DNA of 64,000 nt from Morganella morganii (GCF_003996855.1 NZ_NRQY01000001.1:364252-428251), one strand, 5' to 3'; counted from the stretch's first letter, positions 28,490 to 38,500 are shown. Translations and numbers: made by a program. The notes: generated by a model from the letters alone, not told the origin.

Positions 28490-29071
28490 ATGAAACGTCT
28501 TTTATGTGTGATTGCCTCTGTCTGGCTGCTGGCCGGATGTCCTTCTGTGGCACCGGTAACACCTCCGGCACCGGTGGATACGGTAACACCTCCGCCTGCG
28601 GATACCACGCCGCCGCTGCCGCCGTCAGATACGGTACCGGTTCCGCCGAAAATGAAAAAAATCGAATGGGAACAGCGTATTACGCCACTGGTTAATCAGA
28701 TGGTGCACAGTGACGGTGTGAATCAGGGCAGCACTCTGCTGGTCAATAAAGTTGGTAATAAGACCAACAGCAGCCTGCAAACCAGTGCCGCGACCGGCGC
28801 ACTGATGAATACCATCGGAAAAACCGGGGTGCTGAATGTGATCCCGGCCGGTGCGGTCAGCAGTGCCATGTCTGTCCTCGGTATGGGAGATAACGACACA
28901 CTGACCCTGCGCAGCAAAGCTATTGGCCTGGCACGTTATCTGAATGCCGAATATGTGCTTTACAGTGTGGTGACCGGCACCCGCGATGCCCGTCAGATGG
29001 AGATGCAGCTGATGTCTGTCAGCAGCGGTGAAATCATCTGGTCCGGTAAGGGCGCGGTGCTTGAGCAGTAA
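28490..29071 (+). CDS. lpoB: Penicillin-binding protein activator LpoB
   Basis: 193 residues from ATG 28490, with AGGAG at good spacing; a GTG one codon earlier is possible. A lipoprotein signal ends in the lipobox LLAGC with Cys17. A Pro/Thr/Val-rich disordered linker (about residues 20-55) follows, long enough to cross toward the peptidoglycan, then a globular domain with VNQGSTLLVNKVGNKTNSSL and the end TGEIIWSGKGAVLEQ, as in E. coli LpoB. LpoB sits in the outer membrane and stimulates PBP1B. The 3' end overlaps thiK. Confidence 0.92.
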   Translation: MKRLLCVIASVWLLAGCPSVAPVTPPAPVDTVTPPPADTTPPLPPSDTVPVPPKMKKIEWEQRITPLVNQMVHSDGVNQGSTLLVNKVGNKTNSSLQTSAATGALMNTIGKTGVLNVIPAGAVSSAMSVLGMGDNDTLTLRSKAIGLARYLNAEYVLYSVVTGTRDARQMEMQLMSVSSGEIIWSGKGAVLEQ

Positions 29072-29903
29072 CAGCGCGTTACTGTTATGTCTCGCTGAAC
29101 ACTTTCCCGCACTGCCTGCCGGCGGCTGGATAATCCGTCCGCTGAACGGACTGACGCGGGAAAGTGTCAGTATTGAACAAAAGGATGTATTTCTGATTGG
29201 CAGAGCGCAGACGGCACACAGTGCGGATATCGGTGTCAGCCGTCAGAAAGAGGCGCGTATCCTGCACCGGCTGCGTGACAGCGGCCTTGTCCCGGGTGTG
29301 GCCGGGTTCAGCCACGGCTGGCTGCTTTTGTACCGGGTGGCGGGTGAAACACTGCCGCCGGAACGGATGCAGCAACCGGACTTTATGCCGCAGCTGGCAG
29401 CGCTGGTCAGCCGTTTGCATAACCAGCCGCCGTCCGGCTACCGTCTGCCGCTCAAAGCGCAGGCGGACAGGCATTTTCATCTGACGGATAAACGCCGCCG
29501 TACACCTCAGCTGCTGCGTATTCATCGCCGGTTTATGCGTGAAGCGGAACCGCAGCCGCTGAAACTCGCCCCTGTACATATGGATATTCACCCCGGTAAT
29601 ATTGTGACATCGGCGGGGAATCTGCATCTGATTGACTGGGAATACGCCGCTGACACGGATATCGGCCTCTCTCTCGCCACACTTTTTCGTGCCAATCACT
29701 GGTCATTGACGTTAATTCACACTTTTCTGCGTTATTATTCTGCTTATCACTGTCCGCAGCGCGTACTGGTGCAGACCTGCCGCTGGCAGGCTCGGGCAGA
29801 TTATATGATGGTTATGTGGTTTGAGAGCCGCTGGGGACAAACCGGCGACCCGCAGTTTCTGCAATACCCGGCCGCGCTGAAAGCTGCCGCCGGGCTCAGG
29901 TAA
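29061..29903 (+). CDS. thiK: Thiamine kinase
   Basis: 280 residues from TTG 29061, which has AAGGG upstream and aligns with the E. coli N-terminus; a GTG at 29028 is an alternative. The aminoglycoside phosphotransferase-like fold shows the catalytic motif LAPVHMDIHPGNIV (near residue 180) and the metal-binding LIDWEYAADTDIGL. It phosphorylates salvaged thiamine. Start codon choice is the main doubt. It overlaps the lpoB end by 11 bases and lies 18 bases before nagZ. Confidence 0.85.
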   Translation: MSSNSALLLCLAEHFPALPAGGWIIRPLNGLTRESVSIEQKDVFLIGRAQTAHSADIGVSRQKEARILHRLRDSGLVPGVAGFSHGWLLLYRVAGETLPPERMQQPDFMPQLAALVSRLHNQPPSGYRLPLKAQADRHFHLTDKRRRTPQLLRIHRRFMREAEPQPLKLAPVHMDIHPGNIVTSAGNLHLIDWEYAADTDIGLSLATLFRANHWSLTLIHTFLRYYSAYHCPQRVLVQTCRWQARADYMMVMWFESRWGQTGDPQFLQYPAALKAAAGLR

Positions 29904-29921
29904 ATATAACGAGGTGTCACC

Positions 29922-30944
29922 ATGGGTCCTGTAATGTTAGATGTTGAAGGGTATGAGCTGGACAGCGAAGAGCGTGAAATTCTGCGCCGCCCTTCAGTCG
30001 GGGGAGTGATTCTTTTTACCCGTAATTTTCATGACACGGCACAGCTGCGTGAACTGACGCGGCAGATCCGTGAAGCCACCCGCGACAACCGTGTGGTGAT
30101 TGCGGTGGATCAGGAAGGCGGGCGTGTTCAGCGGTTTAAAGACGGATTTACCCGTCTGCCGGCGGCGCAATCTTTTGCGCAGCTGAATGACCTGCTCACC
30201 GGCTCTGCGATGGCAGAAGAAGCGGGCTGGCTGATGGCGGCGGAAATGATCGCCATGGATATTGATATCAGTTTTGCACCGGTGCTGGATCTGGGACACG
30301 GCAGTGCGGCTATCGGCTCGCGCGCTTTCCATGAGGATGGTGATATTGCGGCACAGATGGCGGAACGCTTCGTGCGCGGTATGCGCAGCGCCGGGATGCC
30401 GAGCACCGGTAAACACTTCCCGGGACACGGCGCGGTCAGTGCGGACTCCCATAAAGAAACACCGCGTGATGAGCGCGACCCGGCGCTGATCCGCGGCAAA
30501 GACATGGCAATTTTCCGTGAGTTTATCCAGCGCGGCCTGCTCGATGCTGTGATGCCCGCACATGTGATTTACACGCAGATTGATGATCGTCCGGCCAGCG
30601 GCTCGTCCTACTGGCTGAAATCTGTGCTGCGCCAGCAGCTCGGGTTTGACGGGGTGATTTTCTCGGATGATCTGTCAATGGAAGGGGCGGCGGTGATGGG
30701 CGGCTATGCCGAACGCGGTCAGGCATCACTGGATGCGGGCTGCGATATGATCCTGGTTTGTAATAACCGCAAAGGCGCTGTGACTATCCTTGATAATTTG
30801 CCTGTTATCACGGCACAACGTATTGATAAGTTGTATCATCGGGGTAAAGGTTATGAGCTGGCTGAATTGCAGCGCAGTGAGCGCTGGCAGCAGGCAAACA
30901 AAACCCTATCCGTATTACACGAAAAATGGCAGGAGCGAGCATGA
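29922..30944 (+). CDS. nagZ: Beta-N-acetylhexosaminidase NagZ
   Basis: 340 residues (E. coli 341), starting [14 protein letters not shown] like E. coli. A glycoside hydrolase family 3 enzyme of the cytoplasm that removes GlcNAc from anhydro-muropeptides during cell wall recycling; its products influence AmpC induction in bacteria that have AmpR. Motifs: [12 protein letters not shown] near 64, the mobile loop with [11 protein letters not shown] near 163-173 (catalytic His on the loop), and nucleophile Asp in [11 protein letters not shown] near 247. GAGGTG precedes the start. The stop overlaps ycfP by four bases. Confidence 0.97.
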   Translation: MGPVMLDVEGYELDSEEREILRRPSVGGVILFTRNFHDTAQLRELTRQIREATRDNRVVIAVDQEGGRVQRFKDGFTRLPAAQSFAQLNDLLTGSAMAEEAGWLMAAEMIAMDIDISFAPVLDLGHGSAAIGSRAFHEDGDIAAQMAERFVRGMRSAGMPSTGKHFPGHGAVSADSHKETPRDERDPALIRGKDMAIFREFIQRGLLDAVMPAHVIYTQIDDRPASGSSYWLKSVLRQQLGFDGVIFSDDLSMEGAAVMGGYAERGQASLDAGCDMILVCNNRKGAVTILDNLPVITAQRIDKLYHRGKGYELAELQRSERWQQANKTLSVLHEKWQERA

Positions 30945-31489
30945 TTATTTATCTTCATGGATTTGATTCAACCAGCCCGGGCAATCATGAAAAAGTGATG
31001 CAACTGAAATTTGCGGACCCGGATGTCCGTTTTATCAGCTACAGCACACTGCATCCGCGTTATGACATGAAATATCTGCTGACCGAAGTGGATAAAGCGG
31101 TAAAACAGAGCGAAGGTCCGGCCATTGTTCTGGGCGTGGGGCTGGGGGGCTTCTGGGCTGAACGTGTCGGCTATCTGTGCGGAATTCGTCAGGTGATGGT
31201 GAACCCGAACCTGTTTCCGTATGAAAATATGGAAGGCAAAATCGACCGCCCAGAAGAGTATCTGGATATCATGACCAAGTGTATCTCGGATTTCCGCGAA
31301 CTGAACCGGCAGAACTGCTTGGTGCTGCTGTCCCGTAATGACGAAGCACTGGATAACCAGCGTGCGCATGACACTCTGTCACCGTATTATCAGGTTATCT
31401 GGGATGAGGAGCAGGCTCATAAATTTAAGGATCTCTCCCGTCATTTACAGGAAATCAAAGGGTTTAAAACACCGTTTAAAAAAGCCTGA
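30941..31489 (+). CDS. ycfP: UPF0227 alpha/beta-hydrolase-like protein YcfP
   Basis: 182 residues from ATG 30941, overlapping the nagZ stop (ATGA). It follows E. coli Ycf[19 protein letters not shown] at the start, [13 protein letters not shown] where the nucleophile elbow of esterases would be (Gly in place of Ser), and a late WDEEQAHKF. The substituted elbow makes ordinary esterase activity doubtful; the function is unknown. It ends the hinT-ycfP cluster at a strong terminator. Confidence 0.93.
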   Translation: MIIYLHGFDSTSPGNHEKVMQLKFADPDVRFISYSTLHPRYDMKYLLTEVDKAVKQSEGPAIVLGVGLGGFWAERVGYLCGIRQVMVNPNLFPYENMEGKIDRPEEYLDIMTKCISDFRELNRQNCLVLLSRNDEALDNQRAHDTLSPYYQVIWDEEQAHKFKDLSRHLQEIKGFKTPFKKA

Positions 31490-31510
31490 TACACACTGCT
31501 GCCCTTTGTA

Positions 31511-31545
31511 AAAATACCGCGCCCGCTGAAGGCGCGGTATTTTTT
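31511..31545 (+). terminator. Intrinsic terminator of the nagZ-ycfP operon
   Basis: A stem of AAAATACCGCGCC (31511-31523) with GGCGCGGTATTTT and a seven-base loop ends in a T tract. Confidence 0.92.
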
Positions 31546-31643
31546 ATGTCTCAACTGAAGCGATTCCTGTCTCAAAACTGTCTTTCCTGTGATGTTTCTT
31601 TTACGTATCTCTCCGGTCATTGCGTTATATCAATAACTTTCTG

Positions 31644-31658
31644 TTGCTGAATCAGCAA
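31644..31658. promoter_or_regulatory. Perfect dyad TTGCTG-AAT-CAGCAA upstream of ndh
   Basis: Two six-base complementary arms (31644-31649, 31653-31658) flank AAT, about 200 bases before the predicted ndh promoter. The intergenic stretch 31490-31937 holds no gene. This dyad may be a second regulator site for ndh, but it does not match the FNR consensus and I cannot name the protein. Confidence 0.35.
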
Positions 31659-31795
31659 GATAACAGTCTTTTTTCATCGTGGATTGTGAAAAGTTAATCC
31701 GGTGATTAAATAAAGCATCACAGGTAAACAAAAAGTAAAATATTATTGTTAACTTTAAAATAATGTTTGCATTTTTCTGCCGGATTACCCAAAAT

Positions 31796-31809
31796 TTGAT
31801 TATAATCAA
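31796..31809. promoter_or_regulatory. FNR box upstream of ndh
   Basis: TTGAT-TATA-ATCAA (31796-31809) is an exact match to the FNR consensus TTGAT-N4-ATCAA. In E. coli FNR represses ndh without oxygen. The site lies just upstream of the predicted -35 element, where bound FNR would interfere with polymerase. Confidence 0.8.
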
Positions 31810-31812
31810 ATA

Positions 31813-31823
31813 TGGTATGACCA
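31813..31823. promoter_or_regulatory. PdhR-like operator at the ndh promoter
   Basis: TGGT-ATG-ACCA (31813-31823), with A/T-rich flanks, fits the PdhR consensus TTGGT-N3-ACCAA except one outer base on the left. PdhR represses ndh in E. coli and is released by pyruvate. The site overlaps the predicted -35 hexamer. Confidence 0.6.
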
Positions 31824-31844
31824 AATTACCTGTTGTGGTATACC
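31817..31844 (+). promoter_or_regulatory. Predicted ndh promoter
   Basis: ATGACC (31817-31822) and TATACC (31839-31844) are 16 bases apart, each four of six to consensus. The start of transcription would be near 31851, giving a leader of nearly 90 bases. The FNR and PdhR sites overlap or abut this promoter. Confidence 0.5.
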
Positions 31845-31937
31845 ATTGTGTGACACGATTCAGTTTTGTCTGATGTTATCTCACTGTTTTTCCTGAAGAG
31901 CCCAGAGATAACGTTAGATTATTTTTCAGAGGATGTT

Positions 31938-33242
31938 ATGACTACACCGAATACGAAGATTGTGATTATCGGCGGTGGCGCAGGCGGGCTGGAACTGGCA
32001 ACGCAACTCGGCCACAAACTGGGTAAGAAGAAAAAAGCGGAAATCACTCTGGTCGATCGCAACAGCAGCCACCTGTGGAAACCGCTGTTACACGAAGTGG
32101 CGACCGGTTCTCTGGATGACGGCGTGGATGCCCTGAGCTACCTGGCACATGCCCGCAATCACTATTTCAGTTTCCAGCTGGGTTCCATGACCGGACTGGA
32201 TCGCGACAGCAAAAATATCACCCTGGCGGAAATCCGTGATAACAATGGCGACCTGCTGGTGCCGGAACGTAATCTGGATTATGACATCCTGGTGATGGCA
32301 CTGGGCAGTACTTCCAATGATTTCGGGACACCGGGGATCAAAGAAAACTGTATCTTCCTCGACAGTCCGTCACAGGCAAAACGTTTCCATAATGAGATGC
32401 TGAACCTGTTCCTGAAATATTCCGCCAGCCACGGCGAAGGCGAAAAAGTGAATATTGCTATTGTCGGCGGCGGCGCGACCGGGGTGGAATTGTCGGCAGA
32501 GCTGTATAACGCCGTTGAGCAGCTCCACAGCTACGGTTTTAAAGGCCTGAACACAGATGCACTGAATGTGACGCTGGTGGAGGCGGGGGAGCGCATCCTG
32601 CCCGCACTGCCGCCGAAGATTGCCGGTGCCGCACATCAGGAACTGAGCAAGCTGGGCGTACGGGTCATGACACAGACTATGGTGACCAGCGCCGATGAAT
32701 CCGGTCTGAATACCAAAGACGGTGAGCATATCACTGCAAGTCTGATGGTCTGGGCAGCCGGTATCAAGGCCCCGGATTTCCTGAAAGAGATTGGCGGGCT
32801 GGAAACCAACCGTATCAATCAGCTGATGGTCAAACCAACTCTCCAGACTACCCGTGATGATGCGATTTTTGCTATCGGTGACTGCTCATCCTGCCCGAAA
32901 AAAGAGGGCGGATTTGTTCCGCCGCGTGCGCAGTCAGCACACCAGATGGCTACCCGTTGTTATCACAACATCCTTGCAGTGCTCAATGATAAGCCGCTGA
33001 AGGATTATGTGTTTAAAGATCATGGCTCGCTGGTCTCGCTTTCCCGTTTCAGTACTGTCGGCAGCCTGATGGGAAACCTGATGCGCGGAAATATGATGAT
33101 TGAAGGGCGGATCGCCCGTGTGATGTATATTTCATTGTACCGTATGCACCAGATAGCGCTGCACGGTTATATAAAAACCGGGCTGATGATGCTGGTCGGC
33201 GGAATAAACCGGATTATCCGGCCGCGGCTGAAATTGCATTAA
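31938..33242 (+). CDS. ndh: NADH:quinone oxidoreductase II
   Basis: 434 residues from ATG 31938, the same length as E. coli Ndh, with AGAGGA upstream; an in-frame start at 31866 would lie inside the leader. The enzyme is a non-proton-pumping NADH dehydrogenase attached to the inner membrane. Two Rossmann motifs are clear: [13 protein letters not shown] near residue 14 and [18 protein letters not shown] near 180. A further FAD segment is FAIGDCSSC near 315. The Cys residues there resemble the E. coli protein. The FNR- and PdhR-like sites upstream suggest repression without oxygen and induction by pyruvate. Confidence 0.96.
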   Translation: MTTPNTKIVIIGGGAGGLELATQLGHKLGKKKKAEITLVDRNSSHLWKPLLHEVATGSLDDGVDALSYLAHARNHYFSFQLGSMTGLDRDSKNITLAEIRDNNGDLLVPERNLDYDILVMALGSTSNDFGTPGIKENCIFLDSPSQAKRFHNEMLNLFLKYSASHGEGEKVNIAIVGGGATGVELSAELYNAVEQLHSYGFKGLNTDALNVTLVEAGERILPALPPKIAGAAHQELSKLGVRVMTQTMVTSADESGLNTKDGEHITASLMVWAAGIKAPDFLKEIGGLETNRINQLMVKPTLQTTRDDAIFAIGDCSSCPKKEGGFVPPRAQSAHQMATRCYHNILAVLNDKPLKDYVFKDHGSLVSLSRFSTVGSLMGNLMRGNMMIEGRIARVMYISLYRMHQIALHGYIKTGLMMLVGGINRIIRPRLKLH

Positions 33243-33255
33243 TTTGATCTCCGCC

Positions 33256-33284
33256 AAAAATGACGCCTCCGAGCGTCATTTTTC
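33256..33284 (+). terminator. Intrinsic terminator of ndh
   Basis: AAAAATGACGC (33256-33266) pairs with GCGTCATTTTT (33273-33283) over a six-base loop, 14 bases after the stop. The A-rich left arm could make it work in both directions. Confidence 0.9.
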
Positions 33285-33591
33285 ATAATAAGAAACCCTG
33301 CAATAAACAAGGAAATACATATTGCAAAAAATTGATACAGAATAAAAAATGCATTATTAAACAGAGGCTCAGTATCATCACTAACAGATAATTCCGGTGG
33401 TAATGAACAAAATAAGGCAGATACTGCTCTTTATTAAAGAATATTGATCGTTGTCAGTACACAGATAGTCAAGTTGAATTAATAAATCACAGGGACGAGA
33501 TTTTATTTCATTATTATTTAGCCTTTATTTAGCGGCACAACAGGAATAGTGCACGACAGATAAATAGCTGAAAAATAAACCCGTTGTGCGA

Positions 33592-33605
33592 TAGGAATAA
33601 TCCTA
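33592..33605 (+). promoter_or_regulatory. RcsAB-like box upstream of the umoD-like gene
   Basis: TAGGAATAATCCTA matches the RcsAB box consensus TAAGAATATTCCTA at 12 of 14 positions and is a 5-4-5 dyad. Its centre is about 40 bases before the predicted transcription start, a position used for activation by RcsB. The rest of the gap 33285-33591 is AT-rich and shows no gene. Confidence 0.6.
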
Positions 33606-33632
33606 ATTATTACCGTTGGATATTTATATAAT
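33604..33632 (+). promoter_or_regulatory. Predicted umoD-like promoter with consensus -10
   Basis: A perfect TATAAT lies at 33627-33632; the -35 position (33604-33609) has no good hexamer and abuts the RcsAB-like box, typical of an activator-dependent promoter. The ATG begins six bases after the -10, so the message would have little or no leader. Confidence 0.5.
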
Positions 33633-33638
33633 TTGACA

Positions 33639-34127
33639 ATGAATAAAACCGAATGGAAACCATTATCACGAATAACCCTCAGAGGGCTTGTACTTCTTTT
33701 TGTTATTTTTGCGGTGATTATTTCCTATGCTGTGATAAAAAATAAACGTCCTGCTGTTGCTGAGGTTCTTTCATCCGAACCTATCATGGCGACAGTACCG
33801 GTGCGCCACGAATACTGTGACCTGACAACCATACCCGGCCCGTATAAACGGGAGCTCCTGGATATCGTCCACCCGACGGAACAGGTCTGTACCCCGTATC
33901 TGCTGTATGAAACACTGCTGCACGAACCGAAAGTGTACGGCGGCCCAACATACCGTTCCTGCACCACGGCGTACACCTATGAGCAGCGGGTTGTCGGTTA
34001 CGATGTGGTCTATAAAATTAACGATACTGTGGGTAAGGTCAGAATCAATTATAATCCCGGTGATGCCATGCCGGTGGATAACACCGGGCGGCTGATCATT
34101 TTACCCGGACTGAATAATGTAAAATAA
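33639..34127 (+). CDS. UmoD/YcfJ-like membrane-anchored protein
   Basis: 162 residues from ATG 33639. A single hydrophobic helix (about residues 16-34) follows a basic start, so the protein is probably anchored with its bulk in the periplasm. The C-terminal part, RSCTTAYTYEQRVVGYDVVYKINDTVGKVRINYNPGD in sense, aligns with the end of E. coli YcfJ, including paired cysteines, and the gene sits after ndh just like ycfJ. The glycine-zipper region of YcfJ is replaced by a short segment. In Proteus the related UmoD affects swarming through the Rcs system and flhDC. No ribosome-binding site is seen, which fits a leaderless message. Confidence 0.7.
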   Translation: MNKTEWKPLSRITLRGLVLLFVIFAVIISYAVIKNKRPAVAEVLSSEPIMATVPVRHEYCDLTTIPGPYKRELLDIVHPTEQVCTPYLLYETLLHEPKVYGGPTYRSCTTAYTYEQRVVGYDVVYKINDTVGKVRINYNPGDAMPVDNTGRLIILPGLNNVK

Positions 34128-34140
34128 ATTGCACCGCGGA

Positions 34141-34179
34141 TAAAAAAAGAAAATACCGGTTTATGGTGTAAACCGGTAT
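34141..34179. terminator. Bidirectional terminator between convergent genes
   Basis: An 11-bp perfect stem (34153-34163 with 34169-34179) has an A-rich tract on its left, which on the minus strand is a T run (TTTTCTTTTTTTA). It should end the minus-strand aminotransferase message; the plus side has only a loose T-rich tail. Confidence 0.8.
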
Positions 34180-34208
34180 CAGTCAATTTTATTTAATATA
34201 ACCGGGAA

Positions 34209-35378
34209 TTAAACCCAGCCTTTCTGACGGAACTGCTTTAATACAGCCACAAATTGCTGCATCTCTTCCGGTGTCCCTAATGTCAGGCGGCTCCAGCCGG
34301 TAACCGGCGGAAATTCACGGCCGACCATAATATGGTTATCTTTCATCCGTTGCTGATAGGTTTTTACATTTCCGTTAACCTTATGGAAGATAAAATTAGC
34401 CTGTGATGGTGCATAAGGCAGATTTAATTCTTTCAGTGCGGCAATCACAATTTCCCGTGATACATCGGCTGAATGGCGGCTGTAATCAATAAACGGTTTA
34501 TCATTCAGGGATGCCAGCGCAGAAACGGCACCTGCTATATTAGTATTATCGATAGAATTGAAGTTATTTATCTTTTCTGTTACTGCCGGCACGGAAATAC
34601 CGTAACCGACACGAAGTCCCGCCAGAGCAAATATTTTTGAGAATGTCCGGGTGACAATAATATTCGGTTTTCCGGCAGACACCCATTCAACCGCACTTTT
34701 AAATTGCGGATCAGAAACAAATTCTGCATAGGCTTCATCAATAATAAAATTCTGCTGCGGCGGAGCCTGATTAACCCACTGCGCGAGCTGTGAGGCCGGG
34801 GTGATCATGGCCGTCGGGTTATTCGGGTTACAGATATAGATAACGGAGTGACCGTCAAAGTTATCCGCAATCGTCTGCATGGCAGCGAGGTCGAAAGAGA
34901 GATCGGCTTTCAGCGGGACTTTGACAATATTCACACCCAGCGGCTCAGCATACAGTTCGGCATAATTAAATGTCGGGTCCGGAACAATCAGCTGTACCGG
35001 CTGCTGTTTTTTCTGTGCCTCAGCCACCAGCATCTGCACTGCGGCCTGAATGGTTTCTGATGACCCATTTCCGGGGCTGATGTGCTCTGGTGTCAGTGAG
35101 AAATGCACGGCGATTTGTTCAATCAGCGCTTCGCGGGCAGCATCCGGATAACGGAACGCGCCGGGAAGTGAATTAATAATCGCCTGGCGGGCTTTCGGTG
35201 ACATCCCCAAAGAATTTTCATTGAAGTTCAGCAGCAGTGGATTTTCTGCACTGAGCGGAGCGGCTTTAACAGCGGGAGAAACAGTATCAGTGGCGGCCCG
35301 ACCGGTACTGACCAGAGAAGCGGCAGTTAACCCGCCGAGTGCGATCCCTGTTGATTTAAGAAACGAACGACGATCCAT
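34209..35378 (-). CDS. Tat-exported HisC-like PLP aminotransferase
   Basis: 389 residues. The first 28 form a twin-arginine signal: RRSFLK, a weakly hydrophobic stretch and a likely cut after GRA. The rest is a class I/II aminotransferase resembling histidinol-phosphate aminotransferase: NENSLGMSP near residue 53, NPNNPTAMI near 185, IIDEAYAEF near 213, PLP lysine in TRTFSKIFALAGLRVGYG near 245, and a late GWSRLTLGT. Export of a folded, cofactor-bearing enzyme is what Tat is for, so the protein likely works in the periplasm or is secreted. Substrate and purpose are unknown; true HisC lacks such a signal. It stands alone between umoD and mfd. Confidence 0.85.
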   Translation of the reverse strand: MDRRSFLKSTGIALGGLTAASLVSTGRAATDTVSPAVKAAPLSAENPLLLNFNENSLGMSPKARQAIINSLPGAFRYPDAAREALIEQIAVHFSLTPEHISPGNGSSETIQAAVQMLVAEAQKKQQPVQLIVPDPTFNYAELYAEPLGVNIVKVPLKADLSFDLAAMQTIADNFDGHSVIYICNPNNPTAMITPASQLAQWVNQAPPQQNFIIDEAYAEFVSDPQFKSAVEWVSAGKPNIIVTRTFSKIFALAGLRVGYGISVPAVTEKINNFNSIDNTNIAGAVSALASLNDKPFIDYSRHSADVSREIVIAALKELNLPYAPSQANFIFHKVNGNVKTYQQRMKDNHIMVGREFPPVTGWSRLTLGTPEEMQQFVAVLKQFRQKGWV

Positions 35379-35474
35379 AGTATTTACCCTGTTGTTGTCA
35401 TTATATTTTGGTAAATACTAACCGAATTAATAATCGCCTTGCAAATTAATATTCATAATAAATGGGTTTTTATT

Positions 35475-35511
35475 CACTATCGGCGCCAATCAAAGCCGGC
35501 GCCTGATAGTG
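35475..35511. other. Long hairpin downstream of mfd
   Basis: Arms at 35475-35487 and 35498-35511 pair over 13 bases with one bulged base, around a ten-base loop. It lies between the mfd end and the start of the aminotransferase gene, both on the minus strand. No T tract follows on that strand, so it may be a processing stem or 3' end stabiliser for mfd rather than a terminator. Confidence 0.45.
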
Positions 35512-35537
35512 CAGGTGTTGCGGGTTATCCCGGACGG

Positions 35538-38500
35538 TTATGCCGGATGAGCGGCAAAGGCGGTCAGTAAATCCGCGACAAACTCAATACGTTTGGTGCG
35601 ATCGGTCAGGTCACAGATAAACTTCAGTTTTGACGGGCCGTCCAGCCGGTACTGTTTCGGATTGTTTTGCAGCAGCCCGATAAGGTAAGCAGGATCGACA
35701 TGGTTTTTCTCACTGAACTCGATAAAACCGCCTTTCTCCTGTGCTTCAATCCGGCGTATCCCGAGTTGCTGCGCCTGTAAGCGCAAACCGGCAGCCGCCA
35801 GCAGGTGTCGTCCGGCATCCGGCAGCAGACCGAAACGGTCAATCAGCTTAATCTTCAGTTCTGTCAGTTCGGTATCGCTGCGTGCGCTGGCAATCCGCTT
35901 GTAGAAGGAGAGGCGCATACTGACATCCGGCAGATAATCTTCCGGCAGCAGGGCTGGCATGCGCAGCTCCACTTCGGTCTGGTTTTGGGTGAGATCTTCG
36001 AGTGACGGCTCTTTGCCGCTTTTCAGGGAATCGACAGCACTTTCCAGCATCTCCATATAGAGTGTGAAGCCGATGCTGGCCATCTGGCCGCTCTGATCAT
36101 CACCCAGCAGCTCACCGGCGCCGCGGATTTCCAGGTCGTGTGTGGCGAGCGCAAACCCGGCCCCGAGATCTTCCAGCGAGGCGATAGCTTCCAGACGTTT
36201 ATGAGCATCGGTGGTCATCGCTTTCGGATGCGGTGTCAGCAGGTAGGCATAGGCCTGATGGTGTGAACGCCCGACACGGCCGCGCAGCTGATGCAGCTGC
36301 GCCAGTCCGAAATGGTCTGCCCGTTCGATGATAATGGTGTTGGCGCTGGGAATGTCAATGCCGGTTTCAATAATCGTGGTGCATACCAGCACATTAAAAC
36401 GCTGATGGTGGAAATCAGTCATCACCCGTTCCAGTTCACGCTCACGCATCTGTCCGTGCCCGGTGGCCACACGGGCTTCCGGCACCAGTTCTGCAATGCG
36501 GTCTCGGGCTTTTTCGATATTTTCCACATCATTGTAGAGATAATAGACCTGGCCTCCGCGCAGTACCTCACGCAGAATCGCCTCCCGCACCACCAGTTCA
36601 TCATACTGACGGACAAAGGTTTTCACCGCCAGCCGTCTTGCCGGTGGTGTGGCGATAATGGAAAGGTCACGCATGCCGCTCATCGCCATATTCAGGGTAC
36701 GCGGGATCGGGGTGGCGGTAAGTGTCAGGATATCCACATTGGCACGCATTGCTTTGATGCGCTCTTTATGGCGGACACCAAAACGGTGCTCTTCATCCAC
36801 CACCAGCAGGCCGAGATCATGCCAGTGTACATCACTCTGCAACAGCTTGTGCGTGCCGATAATGATATCCACCTTGCCCTCTCTGGTATCATCCAGCACC
36901 TGTTGCTGCTCTTTGGCGCTGCGGAAACGGGAAAGAACCTCAATTCTCACCGGCCAGTTGGCGAAACGGTCACGGAAGTTATCATAATGCTGCTGCGCCA
37001 GCAGGGTGGTCGGCACCAGTACGGCAACCTGCTTATGGTTATTGACGGCGAGGAACGCCGCCCGCATCGCAACCTCGGTTTTACCGAAACCGACATCGCC
37101 GCACACCAGTCTGTCCATTGCCACCGGCTGACACATATCGCTCAGCACGGCGTTGATAGCCTGTTCCTGATCCGGGGTGGTTTCAAACGGGAAGGACTGA
37201 CAAAATTCGCGGTATTGTTCGCGATCATGCTTAAATGCAAAGCTGGGTTTGACGGCCCGCTGTGCATAAATATCCAGTAACTGAGCGGCCACATCGCGGA
37301 CTTTTTCTGCCGCCTTCTGACGGGCTTTGCTCCACGCTTCGCCCCCGAGTTTATGCAGCGGTGCACTTTCATCCGCGCCACCGGCATAGCGGCTGATCAG
37401 ATGCAGAGACGACACCGGTACATACAGTTTGTCCTCCCCGGCGTAGGTGAGGATCAGGTACTCCGCTTTGATGCCCCCGGCTTCCAGCGTGGTTAATCCC
37501 TGATAGCGGCCGACACCGTGCTCCAGGTGCACCACCGGCTGGCCGGGGCGCAGTTCCGCGAGGTTGCGGATCAGCGTGTCGGTGTTAATTGTGCGGCGGG
37601 TGTCCTGACGGCGGCGCACCACGCGCTCACCCAGCATATCGCTTTCGCAGATCAGGACACGCTGACGGTCGTTATCAACAAAACCGTGCTCAGCGGCACC
37701 GATCATGACATAAATGCCGGGAACCGCGGCATCCGGCAAACTGCGGATTTCCGCCGGTTTGATTTTGATCCGCGCCAGCAGTTCCTGCACACTCTCGCGG
37801 CGGCCCTCACTCTCGACAGAGAAAATCACGGCCGCGTCTGTGCTTTCCAGGAAGCGGCGCAGCGGGTCAAGCGGGGATTTCAGCTGCGGATTGACTTTCA
37901 GATCCGGCAGCGCGGTATAACCGAGGTTGGTATTGGCGGCTTTGCGCGGCAGTTTGTCATTATTCAGCTGCACACGCGGCAGCGTTTTCATCTGCTGATT
38001 GAGTTCTTCCGGCGTCAGCCACAGTTGTGACGGCGGCAGTAACGGCCGCATCGGATCGACTCCCCGGCTTTCAAAGCGTTGCTGTACATCACGGCGGAAG
38101 CGGTCGGCGGATTCCTGCAAATCCTGGGTAACCAGCAGCGTGTTGTCCGGCAGATAATTAAATAACGGTACCAGCGGTGCGGTGAAAAACAGCGGCTGCC
38201 AGTATTCTATCCCGGCGGGCAGAGTACCTTTGCTGACCTGCTGATAAATATGTTCCGGATCGCGGCGCACTTCAAAGATTTCCCGCCACTGACTGCGGAA
38301 CAGCTCAATGGCATCTTTATCCGTCGGGAATTCATGGGCGGGCAGCAGATTGATTGCGTTAACCTCATCCAGCGTGCGCTGGGTATCGACATCAAAGGTG
38401 CGCAGGCTGTCGATTTCATCATCAAAGAAATCAATCCGGAACGGCAGTTCGCTGCCCATCGGAAACAGATCCAGTAATGCGCCGCGAATGGCAAACTCGC

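Noticed and set aside
36291-37280. 329-codon plus-strand frame opposite mfd
   Set aside because: It is the complement of the highly conserved mfd motor domain and has a His/Gln-rich composition typical of a shadow frame.
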